Source: Qipengyuania citrea | GTDB lineage: Bacteria; Pseudomonadota; Alphaproteobacteria; Sphingomonadales; Sphingomonadaceae | NCBI RefSeq assembly: GCF_024171405.1 | Contig: NZ_JALJZT010000002.1 | Location: forward strand, 1,984,001-2,048,000 | Reading direction: 5' to 3' | Length of the DNA stretch: 64,000 bases | Shown: positions 9,300 through 17,791 of the stretch, piece by piece | Numbering within the stretch: the stretch's first letter is position 1 | How the letters are laid out: each line of letters begins with the position of its first letter | Translations under genes and position numbers: made by a program | The notes under the pieces: model-generated | Told to the model about the DNA's origin: nothing | The model's database searches: none | Seen by the model: only the letters and a program-made list of their open reading frames with translations

Positions 9300-9317
9300 G
9301 ATACACCATAACATATC
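9300..9317. promoter_or_regulatory. Possible Zur-like site before merC
   Basis: GATACACCATAACATATC has GATA/TATC ends, and its complement contains ATGTTAT, resembling one half of the classical Zur consensus. It lies 10 bases before the MerC start. The match is partial and the second half is poor, so this is only a candidate. Confidence 0.2.
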
Positions 9318-9326
9318 TGGCCTCGC

Positions 9327-9731
9327 ATGTTGCAACGTGCCATCTCGCCGATTCGTCGGAGGCTCGACCGGGCGGGGATCCTTCTCTCGGGTGCATGTGC
9401 GATCCATTGCCTGCTTTCGATTGTCCTGGTTTCAGGTCTCGGGCTTGGCGGGGAGCTGTTCCTTTCGCCCGATATCCACCGTGCGGGGCTGCTCATCGCC
9501 ACGCTTATCGCAGGCGTCGCGATCGGCTGGGGCGCCTTGCGGCATCGCGTGGCAGCCCCCTTCGTGGTCGCAATGACCGGGCTGACTTTCATGGGCGCGG
9601 CGCTGGCCGTGCCGCATGGCGTGAAGGAAGCGGTGCTGACCATCATTGGCGTCGCGCTGGTGTCGCTGGGGCACATCCTCAACCTGCGCCATGTGCATTC
9701 CGCCGCTTGCAAGGAGCGCGCGGGCGACTAA
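9327..9731 (+). CDS. MerC-domain membrane protein
   Basis: 134 residues with four hydrophobic segments. The first holds the MerC core LSGACAIHCLLSIVLVSGLG, with a Cys-X3-Cys pair in the membrane; the last segment ends with a His/Cys tail (LRHVHSAACKERAGD). MerC proteins move metal or small molecules across the inner membrane and also occur outside mer operons in sphingomonads. No other mer genes are here, so a mercury role should not be assumed. The ThiS-ThiG gene begins 10 bases downstream. Confidence 0.8.
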   Translation: MLQRAISPIRRRLDRAGILLSGACAIHCLLSIVLVSGLGLGGELFLSPDIHRAGLLIATLIAGVAIGWGALRHRVAAPFVVAMTGLTFMGAALAVPHGVKEAVLTIIGVALVSLGHILNLRHVHSAACKERAGD

Positions 9732-9740
9732 GTCGAGCGC

Positions 9741-10712
9741 ATGATTGCCCTGACCGTCAATGGCGAGACCCGCCGTACTGCCGCCGCCACCATCGCCGAT
9801 CTCGTGCGTGAACTCGAACTCGACCCGGCGAAGGTCGCGGTCGAGCACAATGGCACCATCGCCCCGCGCAGCGAACTTGGCCAGCATCCCATCAGCGATG
9901 GCGATACGCTGGAAATCGTCCATTTCGTCGGCGGCGGGCAGGACGACGATAGCTGGACCGTGGCCGGGCGGACTTTCCGCAGCCGGCTGATCGTCGGCAC
10001 CGGCAAATATCGCGATTTCGAACAGAACGCGGCAGCACTCGAAGCCTCCGGCGCGGAAATCGTCACCGTGGCGGTGCGCCGGGTCAATGTCAGCGATCCC
10101 AATGCGCCCATGCTGACCGATTACATCGATCCCAAGAAAGTCACTTACCTGCCCAATACGGCAGGTTGCTTCACCGCGGACGAGGCGATCCGCACGCTCC
10201 GGCTGGCGCGCGAAGCGGGCGGCTGGGATCTCGTCAAGCTGGAGGTGCTTGGCGAAGCGCGCACGCTCTATCCCGATATGCGCGAGACGTTGGTTGCGAC
10301 CGAGACCCTGGCCAAGGAAGGCTTCCTGCCGATGGTCTATTGCGTCGACGATCCGATTGCGGCCAAGCAGCTCGAGGATGCGGGCGCGGTCGCAGTCATG
10401 CCGCTGGGCGCGCCGATCGGCTCGGGTCTCGGCATCCAGAACCGCGTCACGATCCGGCTGATCAAGGAAGGCGCCAGCGTGCCGGTACTGGTCGATGCCG
10501 GGGTTGGCACGGCTTCGGATGCCGCTGTCGCCATGGAACTGGGCTGCGACGGGGTGTTGATGAACACAGCCATCGCCGAGGCCAAGGATCCGCTCCGCAT
10601 GGCGCGCGCGATGAAGCTTGCCGTGGAGGCCGGGCGCGATGCCTATCTCGCCGGCCGGATGGGGACGCGCAAATATGCCGACCCCAGCAGCCCGCTGGCC
10701 GGGCTGATCTGA
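9741..10712 (+). CDS. thiG: Fused sulfur carrier ThiS and thiazole synthase ThiG
   Basis: Makes the thiazole phosphate moiety of thiamine. Residues 1-66 are a ThiS ubiquitin-like domain ending in Gly-Gly-Gly (64-66), and residues about 71-323 are a complete ThiG TIM barrel with the imine-forming Lys167 (LVKLEVLG), [11 protein letters not shown] and [14 protein letters not shown]. Standard ThiS needs a free C-terminal glycine to form the thiocarboxylate, so the fusion implies cleavage after the Gly run or an unusual mechanism. No thiO, thiE or thiF gene is nearby, and I saw no TPP riboswitch upstream. Confidence 0.93.
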   Translation: MIALTVNGETRRTAAATIADLVRELELDPAKVAVEHNGTIAPRSELGQHPISDGDTLEIVHFVGGGQDDDSWTVAGRTFRSRLIVGTGKYRDFEQNAAALEASGAEIVTVAVRRVNVSDPNAPMLTDYIDPKKVTYLPNTAGCFTADEAIRTLRLAREAGGWDLVKLEVLGEARTLYPDMRETLVATETLAKEGFLPMVYCVDDPIAAKQLEDAGAVAVMPLGAPIGSGLGIQNRVTIRLIKEGASVPVLVDAGVGTASDAAVAMELGCDGVLMNTAIAEAKDPLRMARAMKLAVEAGRDAYLAGRMGTRKYADPSSPLAGLI

Positions 10713-10805
10713 TCCGGGCGTGAGTCCCGGAGGCTGCTCCGGGGTGCGGAAAAAATATTAACCATCTTCGGAGATAGTCGGCCTCGTGACAGGGGAGTGC
10801 CGATC

Positions 10806-11333
10806 ATGGCCGTTACGGGTACCGCATCGCTGACCATTGCCGAAATGCGCGAATTCGCCGGGCTGAGCGCCGCCGAGCAGCGCTATATCCGCCGCAGCCT
10901 GGATATCGGGCTGGGACGCTGCGATGCCTTTCGCGTCTGGGGGCGCAACCCTGGCGAGAACGCCGCGATCCGCAGCCAGTATGTCGCCTATCAGGAGCTG
11001 AAGGCGCTGCGCCAGTCGATCCCCGAACACTCGGGCTTCGACAGTGTCGAGGGCTTTGTCGGCAAGCTGACCCGCGTTGCCGCTTTCGATCTGGCGCAGG
11101 AGCGGATCGACAGCTTTTCCGCCTTTCGCTTTCTCTATGAACGGCTGATCTCCGCCGCCGCACGGCCGTGGCTGCCCAGCGCCTTCTGCGCCGCCGCCGC
11201 CCTGCCGCAGATTCGCCCCGATCGTCGCAAGATGCTGCTCCAGAGCCTGAGCGAAGCTGCCGCGACCGCCCCGGGGTGGAGCGACCGTGCGCCAAGTTTC
11301 TTCCCGGAATATATCGAGGAAGCGGTCGCCTAG
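10806..11333 (+). CDS. Conserved-looking hypothetical protein
   Basis: 175 residues, soluble, with a helical composition (SLTIAEMREFAGLSAAEQRYIRRSLD) and no motif I recognise. ATG 10806 follows AGGGGAG at eight bases; a GTG nine bases earlier would put the site too close. The upstream gap after thiG contains AT-rich AAAAAATATTAA, a likely promoter area. It converges on the acyl-CoA ligase gene. Confidence 0.65.
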   Translation: MAVTGTASLTIAEMREFAGLSAAEQRYIRRSLDIGLGRCDAFRVWGRNPGENAAIRSQYVAYQELKALRQSIPEHSGFDSVEGFVGKLTRVAAFDLAQERIDSFSAFRFLYERLISAAARPWLPSAFCAAAALPQIRPDRRKMLLQSLSEAAATAPGWSDRAPSFFPEYIEEAVA

Positions 11334-11366
11334 GCCCTCTTCACGCCACCGCTACAGTCCGCGGTC

Positions 11367-13169
11367 CTAGCTGCGGTACAGCTTCGCCAGATGGTCGCCG
11401 TAGCGGTCCCTGATCTTGTGCCGGCGGATCTTCATCGAGGGGGTCATCTCCTCGTTCTCGATCGTGAACGGTTCGTCGGTAAAGGCGAACTGACGTACCT
11501 TTTCGACCACCGATAGATCCTTGTTCACCCGGTCGATCGCGGCGCGCACCGCGTTACGATACTCGGGCAGTTGCTGCAGTTGCTTGCAATCGAACTGCTT
11601 GCCCTGCGCGCGGCACCATTCGAGCGTCCATTCGGCGTCGGGGACGATCAGGCCGACGATATAGGGTTTGCGGTCGCCCGCCACCATCGCCTGGCCGATC
11701 TCGGGCTGCAGCGTCAGCATGCCCTCGACCTTCTGCGGGGCGATGTTGTCGCCCTTGTCGTTGACGATCATGTCCTTCTTGCGGTCGGTGATGACGATCC
11801 GGCCCCGGTCGTCGAGATGGCCGATATCGCCGGTATGCAGCCAGCCGTCCTGGATCGTGCGCTGGGTCTCGCTTTCGTTCTGCCAATAGCCATGCATGAC
11901 GAGTTCGCCGCGTACGAGGACTTCGCCATCGTCGGCGATCTTCAGTTCGACACCGCGCATTGCGGGACCGACCGAATGCATCGCAATCCCTGCGGCCGGG
12001 CGGTTGCAACTGATCACCGGTCCGGCCTCGGTCTGCCCATAGCCCTGCAACATCGTCAGCCCCATAGCCTCGAAGAAGATGCCGACTTCGGGGTTGAGCG
12101 GCGCACCGCCCGAAACCATCGCCTTGATCCTGCCGCCGAACCGCTGGCGGATTTTGGGCCGCAGCAGGCGGGCGACCGCCAGATCCTTGAGCTTGTCCCC
12201 GAATTTCGGCTGGCCCGCGGCGCGGCGTTCGCCGACCTCCAGCGCAGTGTTCATCAGCTTCTCGGCAAGGCCGCCCTGCTTCTGCACCTGCTTCATGATC
12301 CGCGTGCGCAGCACTTCGAACAGCCGCGGGACCACGACCATGATGGTCGGCCGCGTTTCCTCGATATTGCTGGCGAGCTTCTCGAGGCCCTCGGAATAAA
12401 AAATCTGCGCGCCGACGCTGATCGGGAGGAACTGCCCGCCGGTATGCTCATAGGCGTGGCTGAGCGGCAGGAAGGAAAGGAACCGCTCGTCCTGCACGAT
12501 GCCGAAATCCTCGATCAGGATTTCCGCCGCGCCCGCGGCATTGCACAGGATTGCGCCATGGTGCTGCAGCACCCCGCGCGGCGCCCCGCCCGTGCCGCTG
12601 GTGTAGATGATGCAGGCCGTATCGCCGCGCCCGACCTTCGCCATCCGCTCGGTCACCGCCTTGCGCGCCGCCGCGGCATCACCCTCGAGCATCTTGTCCC
12701 ACATATGGAAGGTGAAGCTGCCCGATTGCTGGCGGTGGAGATCGTCGATGCCGATGACGTGTTCGGCAATGCCCGAGGCCTGCAAGGCACCATGCAGCGG
12801 CCGGAGCAGCTTCTCGGTCGACACGATCACCGCCTTGGCACCCGAATTGTCGAGGATATGGACGTGGTCGCGCTCGGTATTGGTAATGTAGGCCGGCACG
12901 GTAATGCAGCCTGCGGCCATTACCGCGAGATCGGCGATGCACCATTCGGGGCGGTTCTCCGACACGAGGCACACGCGGTCGCCGTCCTTGAGGCCCAGTC
13001 CGCGCAAATTCTCCGCAAGCAGGCAGACCCGTTCCGCGGTTTCACGCCAGCTGATCGTCTGCCAGCGGCCATCCTTCTTCGCCCCGAGGAAGGGCAAGTC
13101 GCCCTTCTCGTCCGCGCGTTTGAGGAAGAGTTCGACGAGATTGTTGGCGGAATCGATGTCCGACAGCAC
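11367..13169 (-). CDS. fadD: Long-chain acyl-CoA synthetase (AMP-forming)
   Basis: Activates fatty acids to acyl-CoA via acyl-AMP. From GTG 13169 it is 600 residues, with the P-loop motif YTSGTGGAPRG (189-199; canonical TSGTTG.PKG, so Thr to Gly and Lys to Arg variants), GYGQTEAGP, DGWLHTGDIG.LD..G and ITDRKKDMI, and the C-terminal lysine region EEMTPSMKIRRHKI. GTG 13169 has AGGAG nine bases upstream; the frame is open to 13241. It is the AMP-dependent ligase branch closest to eukaryote-like long-chain ligases; chain length is inferred. Confidence 0.88.
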   Translation of the reverse strand: MLSDIDSANNLVELFLKRADEKGDLPFLGAKKDGRWQTISWRETAERVCLLAENLRGLGLKDGDRVCLVSENRPEWCIADLAVMAAGCITVPAYITNTERDHVHILDNSGAKAVIVSTEKLLRPLHGALQASGIAEHVIGIDDLHRQQSGSFTFHMWDKMLEGDAAAARKAVTERMAKVGRGDTACIIYTSGTGGAPRGVLQHHGAILCNAAGAAEILIEDFGIVQDERFLSFLPLSHAYEHTGGQFLPISVGAQIFYSEGLEKLASNIEETRPTIMVVVPRLFEVLRTRIMKQVQKQGGLAEKLMNTALEVGERRAAGQPKFGDKLKDLAVARLLRPKIRQRFGGRIKAMVSGGAPLNPEVGIFFEAMGLTMLQGYGQTEAGPVISCNRPAAGIAMHSVGPAMRGVELKIADDGEVLVRGELVMHGYWQNESETQRTIQDGWLHTGDIGHLDDRGRIVITDRKKDMIVNDKGDNIAPQKVEGMLTLQPEIGQAMVAGDRKPYIVGLIVPDAEWTLEWCRAQGKQFDCKQLQQLPEYRNAVRAAIDRVNKDLSVVEKVRQFAFTDEPFTIENEEMTPSMKIRRHKIRDRYGDHLAKLYRS

Positions 13170-13262
13170 GGCAGGCTCCTCAGCGATCTTGTTCTTGTTG
13201 TAACCCAGTTCTTGGCGAGGACTTAGGCTGCCTCCCGCCACACGGCAAGCGACCCGGCGGGG

Positions 13263-14978
13263 TCACGGTATCTCGATCTGCCCGGCAAGGCGCGGATCGC
13301 GCGCGCTGACCCAGCCCGAGTGGCCACGCAGGACCGCGCCGCCCTTGACCGGTGCCTCGCGGACCAGCACGTCGGTGTGGCCCAGCGCCTTGAAGGCCGC
13401 GGCCTGCTCTTCCAGCCAGGTGCCTTGCTCGAGCAGGAGGCGCTCGCCAAAGGCCATGATGAAGGGAAGGCCGAGTATCTCTTCCGCCGACAGGCCGAAG
13501 TCGATCGCTCCGATGATGCTGCGCGCGGTCTGTACCGGGATGGTGCTGCCACCTGCTGCGCCGACCGCGAGGAAGGGTTCGCCCGTCGGATCCCAGACCA
13601 CCATCGGCGCCATCGAACTACGCGGGCGCTTGCCCCCTTCGACCCGGTTCGCGACAAGCTTGCCGTCGACGGTTGGCGAGCGGCTGAAATCGGTCAGCTC
13701 GTTATTGAGGAAAAAGCCGCCTGCCATCAGGCCGGACCCGAAAGCCCCCTCGATGGTCGAGGTATAGCTGATCATGGTGCGCTCGGCATCGACCACGGCG
13801 AAATGCGAGGTGCCATGTTCTTCGGGCTCGTCACCATCGGCCAGCGCTGCCGGTGCGCCAGCAGGGACGCCGGCGGTGACTTCGGAAAGCGTGCTCCCCT
13901 CGCCGATCAGCGCGCTGCGCGCGGCGAGATAGCCAGGCTCCACCAGCCCCGCGACGGGTACCGAAACGTAATCGCTGTCCGCCAGGTAAAGTTCGCGATC
14001 GGCATAGGCGAGCCGCTGCGATTCGACGAACAGATGCCAGGTTGCGGGATTGCGCAGGCCCAGCTCGGCAAGGTCGAACCGTTCGAGCTGGCCGAGCATC
14101 TGCAGCACCGCGATACCGCCCGAAGTGGGCGGGCCCATCGTGCACACGCGATAGGCGCGATAGGTTCCGCACACGGCGTCGCGCAGCTTGGCTTCGTAAC
14201 CAGTGATGTCCGCATAGGTCATCGCGCCTTCGCGCGGCGTGTCTGCCGCGACGGTCGCGGCGATTTCGCGCGCCAGAGGTCCGCTGTAGAACGCCGATGG
14301 TCCCGCCGCAGCGATGGTTTCGAAGGTCTGCGCCAGCCGCTCGTTGGCAACCCGCGTGCCGACCGGCAGCGGATTGCCCTGTGCATCGAAGAACAGCGCC
14401 CGTGCCTCGGCAGTATGCGCCGACCGGTTCCTTGCGCTCTCGAGCATGCCGTTGAGGCGCGCATTCATGTCGAAGCCTTCGCGGGCCAGGCGGATGGCGG
14501 GTTCGAACAGCTCGGCCCAGGCCAGCGTGCCATGCGCGGCATGTACCTTGGCCGCCAGCGCGATACTACCCGGGACCCCCACCGAAAGCCCGCTGCGCAC
14601 CGATTCGCCGCGCGGGGGCAGCGTGCCGTCTTCGTTGAAGAACCATTCGGGTGTGGCGCCTGCCGGGGCGGTTTCGCGGCCGTCGAATGTGCCTACCGTG
14701 CCATCGGCGGCGCCCCGGACCATGAAGCCGCCGCCGCCGATCCCCGAGCTTTGCGGTTCGACCACGGTCAGCGCCAGCATCACGGCGATCGCGGCATCGG
14801 TCGCGCTGCCGCCGCGCGCGAGCATGGCTTCGCCCGCCGCCTGCGCGCGCGGATCCGCTGCGGAGACCGCACCGGCGAAGGCCGGAACCGGTTCGGCGGG
14901 CGAAGAAGCGAGAGGCGGGGTGGCGGAACAGCCGACGAGCGTGAGCGCCAGCAGCGAAGCGGAGAAGACCTTGTTCAT
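13263..14978 (-). CDS. ggt: Gamma-glutamyltransferase, lipoprotein
   Basis: Periplasmic self-processing enzyme that cleaves gamma-glutamyl bonds of glutathione. 571 residues: signal with lipobox LVGC (Cys17), large-subunit core (SGIGGGGFMVRG, GPPTSGGIAVLQMLG), autocleavage Thr390 in EEHGTSHFAVVD, and small-subunit FFLNNELTDFS and RPRSSMAPMVV. The frame continues to 15242, but only ATG 14978 gives a signal peptide. It starts 10 bases after pyrD and is cotranscribed with it. Confidence 0.93.
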   Translation of the reverse strand: MNKVFSASLLALTLVGCSATPPLASSPAEPVPAFAGAVSAADPRAQAAGEAMLARGGSATDAAIAVMLALTVVEPQSSGIGGGGFMVRGAADGTVGTFDGRETAPAGATPEWFFNEDGTLPPRGESVRSGLSVGVPGSIALAAKVHAAHGTLAWAELFEPAIRLAREGFDMNARLNGMLESARNRSAHTAEARALFFDAQGNPLPVGTRVANERLAQTFETIAAAGPSAFYSGPLAREIAATVAADTPREGAMTYADITGYEAKLRDAVCGTYRAYRVCTMGPPTSGGIAVLQMLGQLERFDLAELGLRNPATWHLFVESQRLAYADRELYLADSDYVSVPVAGLVEPGYLAARSALIGEGSTLSEVTAGVPAGAPAALADGDEPEEHGTSHFAVVDAERTMISYTSTIEGAFGSGLMAGGFFLNNELTDFSRSPTVDGKLVANRVEGGKRPRSSMAPMVVWDPTGEPFLAVGAAGGSTIPVQTARSIIGAIDFGLSAEEILGLPFIMAFGERLLLEQGTWLEEQAAAFKALGHTDVLVREAPVKGGAVLRGHSGWVSARDPRLAGQIEIP

Positions 14979-14988
14979 CGCGGCGACG

Positions 14989-16029
14989 CTATTCACTTCC
15001 GACCGCTTCGGCAATCGAAGCGAAACCATCAAGCCGCATAAGCTCTTCGAGGCCGCGCAGGATCCGCCGCGGCAGGCCCGGCCCGCCAAAGACCATCGCG
15101 CTGTAGAGCTGGACGAGGCTCGCGCCTGCCCGGATACGCGCCCAGGCGTCCTCCGCGCTGGCAATCCCGCCCACCCCGACCAGTGGAATCGACCCGCCGG
15201 TGGCCGTGCGGAAGTCGCGCAGCCGCTGCTGCGCGAGATCACGCAGGGGCGCGCCCGACAACCCGCCCGCCTCGCCTGCGTGGGGCGAAGCCAGCTGGGG
15301 GCGCGAGATGGTCGTATTCGAGACGATCAGCGCGCCCAGCTGCCGCTCGATCGCGATTCGCGTGATCGCGTCGATATCTGCCGGTTCGAGATCGGGTGCG
15401 ACCTTGAGAAACACCGGCGGCCCGCTGGGCCCGCGCGCCTCGATGACCGCGTCGAGCAGTCCAGCCAACGCGCTCTCGTCCTGCAAGGCGCGCAGGCCGG
15501 GCGTGTTCGGGCTGGAGATGTTGACCGCGAGATAGGAGGCCAGCGGCGCCATGATGCGCGTCATCGTCACATAATCGGCGATGCGGTCCTCGCTGTCCTT
15601 ATTGGCACCCACATTGATTCCGACAATGCCCGGGCGGCGCGAGCGGCGCTGCAACCGGTCGCGCGCCACTTCTGCGCCAGCATTGTTGAAGCCCATCCGG
15701 TTGATGACGGCGCGATCCTCGACCAGGCGGAACAGGCGCGGCTTGGGATTGCCAGCCTGGGGGCGCGGGGTAATCGAGCCGACCTCGGCAAAACCGAAGC
15801 CAAGGCCGAGCAATTGGTCGGGGACCTCGGCATCCTTGTCGAAGCCCGCTGCCATGCCGAGCGGATTGGGAAAGGTCAGCCCAGCGACATCGATCGCCAG
15901 CGGACCGGTCTGTGCCGGGCGCATGCGCGGAGCGAGGGTCAGCGCCCTGACCGTCAAGCGATGGGCGCGTTCGGGGTCGAGCGCGAAGAGGGCGGGGCGG
16001 GCCAGATCGAACAACATGCCGCGCGCCAT
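14989..16029 (-). CDS. pyrD: Dihydroorotate dehydrogenase, quinone type
   Basis: Class 2 PyrD of pyrimidine synthesis; oxidises dihydroorotate and passes electrons through FMN to quinone at the membrane. 346 residues. The N-terminal helix typical of class 2 (LFDLARPALFALDPERAHRLT) is followed by GFDKDAEVPDQLLGLGFGFAEVGSITP, RLFRLVEDRAVINRMGFNN, NISSPNTPGLR and GLSGAPLRDLAQ. ATG 16029 or 16017 are both possible; neither has a strong ribosome site. Confidence 0.94.
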   Translation of the reverse strand: MARGMLFDLARPALFALDPERAHRLTVRALTLAPRMRPAQTGPLAIDVAGLTFPNPLGMAAGFDKDAEVPDQLLGLGFGFAEVGSITPRPQAGNPKPRLFRLVEDRAVINRMGFNNAGAEVARDRLQRRSRRPGIVGINVGANKDSEDRIADYVTMTRIMAPLASYLAVNISSPNTPGLRALQDESALAGLLDAVIEARGPSGPPVFLKVAPDLEPADIDAITRIAIERQLGALIVSNTTISRPQLASPHAGEAGGLSGAPLRDLAQQRLRDFRTATGGSIPLVGVGGIASAEDAWARIRAGASLVQLYSAMVFGGPGLPRRILRGLEELMRLDGFASIAEAVGSE

Positions 16030-16219
16030 GCCGTGCCGGCCACGCGCTGTCGAGCCGTGAACCGTCCATCCGGTAGACCTGCGTTCGCGCGGAAAACGAA
16101 GAAAAATTCTGTCAGCCCACGGGCTGTCGCTTGCATACAATCAATTGATACAGACTCGGCGTAACACGCTCTTGCGACCCGAAGGGCTCGGAGCGATTTT
16201 GCAACGAGTTCTCGACTTC

Positions 16220-16255
16220 AAAGGGGGGGACCTTGAGGGGTCGCCCCCTTTTTTT
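16220..16255 (+). terminator. Orphan plus-strand intrinsic terminator
   Basis: Stem AAAGGGGG / CCCCCTTT extended by GACC / GGTC, six-base loop, then seven Ts (16249-16255). No plus-strand gene ends nearby: pyrD runs the other way and starts at 16029. It could end a small RNA made from about 16060-16220, or act as a leader attenuator for the AraC gene. The rest of the 360-base gap 16030-16389 shows nothing I can name apart from the promoter candidate listed next. Confidence 0.75.
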
Positions 16256-16299
16256 CTGCCTATGCCCATCTGCCTGACGAATATTTGTTCTCGGCAGCA

Positions 16300-16328
16300 T
16301 TGCGATCATGGTAAATTTGGCGTATTTT
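16300..16328 (+). promoter_or_regulatory. Candidate promoter of the AraC-family gene
   Basis: TTGCGA (16300-16305), a 17-base spacer and TATTTT (16323-16328), 60 bases before the proposed GTG start, in an AT-rich stretch. The -35 and -10 elements each match sigma-70 consensus at four of six positions. Inferred only from consensus. Confidence 0.35.
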
Positions 16329-16389
16329 TACAATTCTTTGGCCGAAGTAGGGACGGAACAGGGGTTTGTCGGGTCTGCCAGGTGACGAT

Positions 16390-17289
16390 GTGTCACACTC
16401 TTTCGAGTTCGTAGCGGCGCCGCCGGATCTCGCGCCCTATCTCAACTCGCTCTATATCTGGCGTAGCCCGGACGATCGGCTGGACGATGTTCTGCCCGCC
16501 TATTCGGGGCAGATGGTCGTATTCGGGCGCGGCGTGGGCCGGATGCAGTTCGACGGCGGCGAAGTAGCCGAAACCAGCGATGCCTTCTTCCTTGCGCCGC
16601 TGTGCCAGGCGCGCAATTTCAGCGTCAGCGGGCCGGCGACCCTGTTCGGCGTATCGCTCAATTTCCGCGGCTGGGCGGCCCTGTCGAGCCTGTCGGTGCA
16701 CGACTACCACGATTGTTTCCTGCAACCCGAAATGGTCCTCGATGATTCGCCCGCGCAGGCCTTTGCCGTGCTGGGTGGGCGCTGGCGGGCGGGCGAACTG
16801 GGGGATCGGGAATTGCTCGACGCGATGACCGATGTCGTCCGGCGCGGGCTGTCGAAGCTTCCCGAACAGCACCTGACGGTGATCGACCGGACGCTCGAAT
16901 GGCTGTCGAGCTCGTTCAAGCCCGAACTCGAAGAGCTGTACGAACAGCTGCCCTATTCGAAACGCCAGGCACAGCGGCTGGTGGCGCAATTCTTCGGCCA
17001 GTCGCCCGTGCGGCTGGTGCGCCGCTATCGCGCGGTCCGCGCCGCCACCTTGCTGGCGATGCCGCAATTGCCCGAAGAGATCGAAGCCGAGATCCGCGAG
17101 GCGTTTTACGACCAGGCGCATCTCATCAAGGAAATCCGCTTCTTCACCGGGCGCACCCCCAAGCGGCTCCAGCCAGCGGCGGGATCGCCGATCAACGACA
17201 TGCTCGGCCCCGATGGCTATGGCTCGGTCAATCTGTTCGGCTCGGGCGAAGCGGAACAGCTCGGCCGCAGCCCGCTCCACGACGCCTGA
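16390..17289 (+). CDS. AraC-family transcriptional regulator
   Basis: 299 residues. The N-terminal half is an effector domain resembling the DUF6597-type beta-barrel of AraC proteins (PYLNSLYIWRSPDDR, MVVFGRG); the C-terminal 100 residues hold two HTH units: YEQLPYSKRQAQRLVAQFFGQSP then IREAFYDQAHLIKEIRFFTGRTPKRLQ. GTG 16390 is preached by AGGTG at five bases; a TTG at 16366 is the alternative. It lies upstream of, and in the same direction as, the SUF operon, with no evidence for control of it. Confidence 0.85.
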   Translation: MSHSFEFVAAPPDLAPYLNSLYIWRSPDDRLDDVLPAYSGQMVVFGRGVGRMQFDGGEVAETSDAFFLAPLCQARNFSVSGPATLFGVSLNFRGWAALSSLSVHDYHDCFLQPEMVLDDSPAQAFAVLGGRWRAGELGDRELLDAMTDVVRRGLSKLPEQHLTVIDRTLEWLSSSFKPELEELYEQLPYSKRQAQRLVAQFFGQSPVRLVRRYRAVRAATLLAMPQLPEEIEAEIREAFYDQAHLIKEIRFFTGRTPKRLQPAAGSPINDMLGPDGYGSVNLFGSGEAEQLGRSPLHDA

Positions 17290-17353
17290 ATGCTAACGAC
17301 TCGCAACTAGGTCTTTCCCGTTGAAATGGGGGAGCTTGGCTCCTAATTGGCCA

Positions 17354-17374
17354 ATCGGAACGAATTGGTCCGAT
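17354..17374. promoter_or_regulatory. Inverted repeat before the SUF operon
   Basis: ATCGGA (17354-17359) and TCCGAT (17369-17374) with nine bases between, ending seven bases before the Rrf2 start codon; the surroundings also contain AATTGGCCAAT and a repeated AATTGG. Rrf2 regulators usually bind imperfect inverted repeats in their own promoter, so this is the natural candidate for autoregulation by cluster status. Confidence 0.45.
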
Positions 17375-17380
17375 TTAACT

Positions 17381-17791
17381 ATGCGCCTGTCAAACCTTGC
17401 TGATTATGCCGTCGTCGCCATGTGCGCCGCATCGCGTCATTGCGGTGGGGGCAAGACCAGCGCGGCCGAACTGGCGGCGGAAACCGGCCTCCCGGTGCCC
17501 ACGGTGCAAAAGCTCGTGAGCAAGCTGTCGGCCGCGGGTCTGCTGCGGTCGAGCCGCGGTGCCGGCGGCGGGCTGCAACTGGCACGCCCGGCCGCGGCGA
17601 TCACCGTCGCCGATATCGTCGAGGCGGTTGAAGGACCAATCGCGCTGACTGCCTGCGTCGAGGGCGTCCAGTGTTCGGTCGAGCACGATTGCTCGGTCAA
17701 ACCGCACTGGCCGGTCGTGAACGAAGCGGTGCGCGGCGCGCTGGCGGCGATCCCGCTGACCCAGCTGGCACGGACAAGAGAGATTGCATGA
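17381..17791 (+). CDS. Rrf2-family SUF operon regulator
   Basis: 136-residue IscR relative with a winged helix (residues 26-62, [20 protein letters not shown]) and a cluster-binding triad Cys92, Cys98, Cys104. It is the first gene of the SUF operon, the place occupied by the SUF-specific regulator in proteobacteria. ATG 17381 starts the conserved [12 protein letters not shown]. No ribosome site precedes it and AT-rich DNA abuts it, so a leaderless message is possible. It overlaps sufB by four bases (ATGA). Confidence 0.9.
   Translation: MRLSNLADYAVVAMCAASRHCGGGKTSAAELAAETGLPVPTVQKLVSKLSAAGLLRSSRGAGGGLQLARPAAAITVADIVEAVEGPIALTACVEGVQCSVEHDCSVKPHWPVVNEAVRGALAAIPLTQLARTREIA

Noticed and set aside
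9327..9731. Mercury-resistance operon
   Set aside because: Only a MerC-domain protein is present; no merA, merT, merP or MerR regulator.
9700..9741. TPP riboswitch before the ThiS-ThiG gene
   Set aside because: Only ten bases separate it from the MerC gene and no THI-box core (CTGAGA / ACCTGATCTGG-like) is visible.
10711..10742. CCGGG...CCCGG repeat after thiG as a terminator
   Set aside because: Short stem without a T run; not enough to call.
11571..13226. 551-residue open frame opposite the acyl-CoA ligase
   Set aside because: Same GC effect; His/Arg/Asp-rich composition typical of antisense translation, no domain.
13320..15041. 573-residue open frame opposite ggt
   Set aside because: The minus strand encodes a complete gamma-glutamyltransferase with its autocleavage Thr; the plus frame is a shadow.
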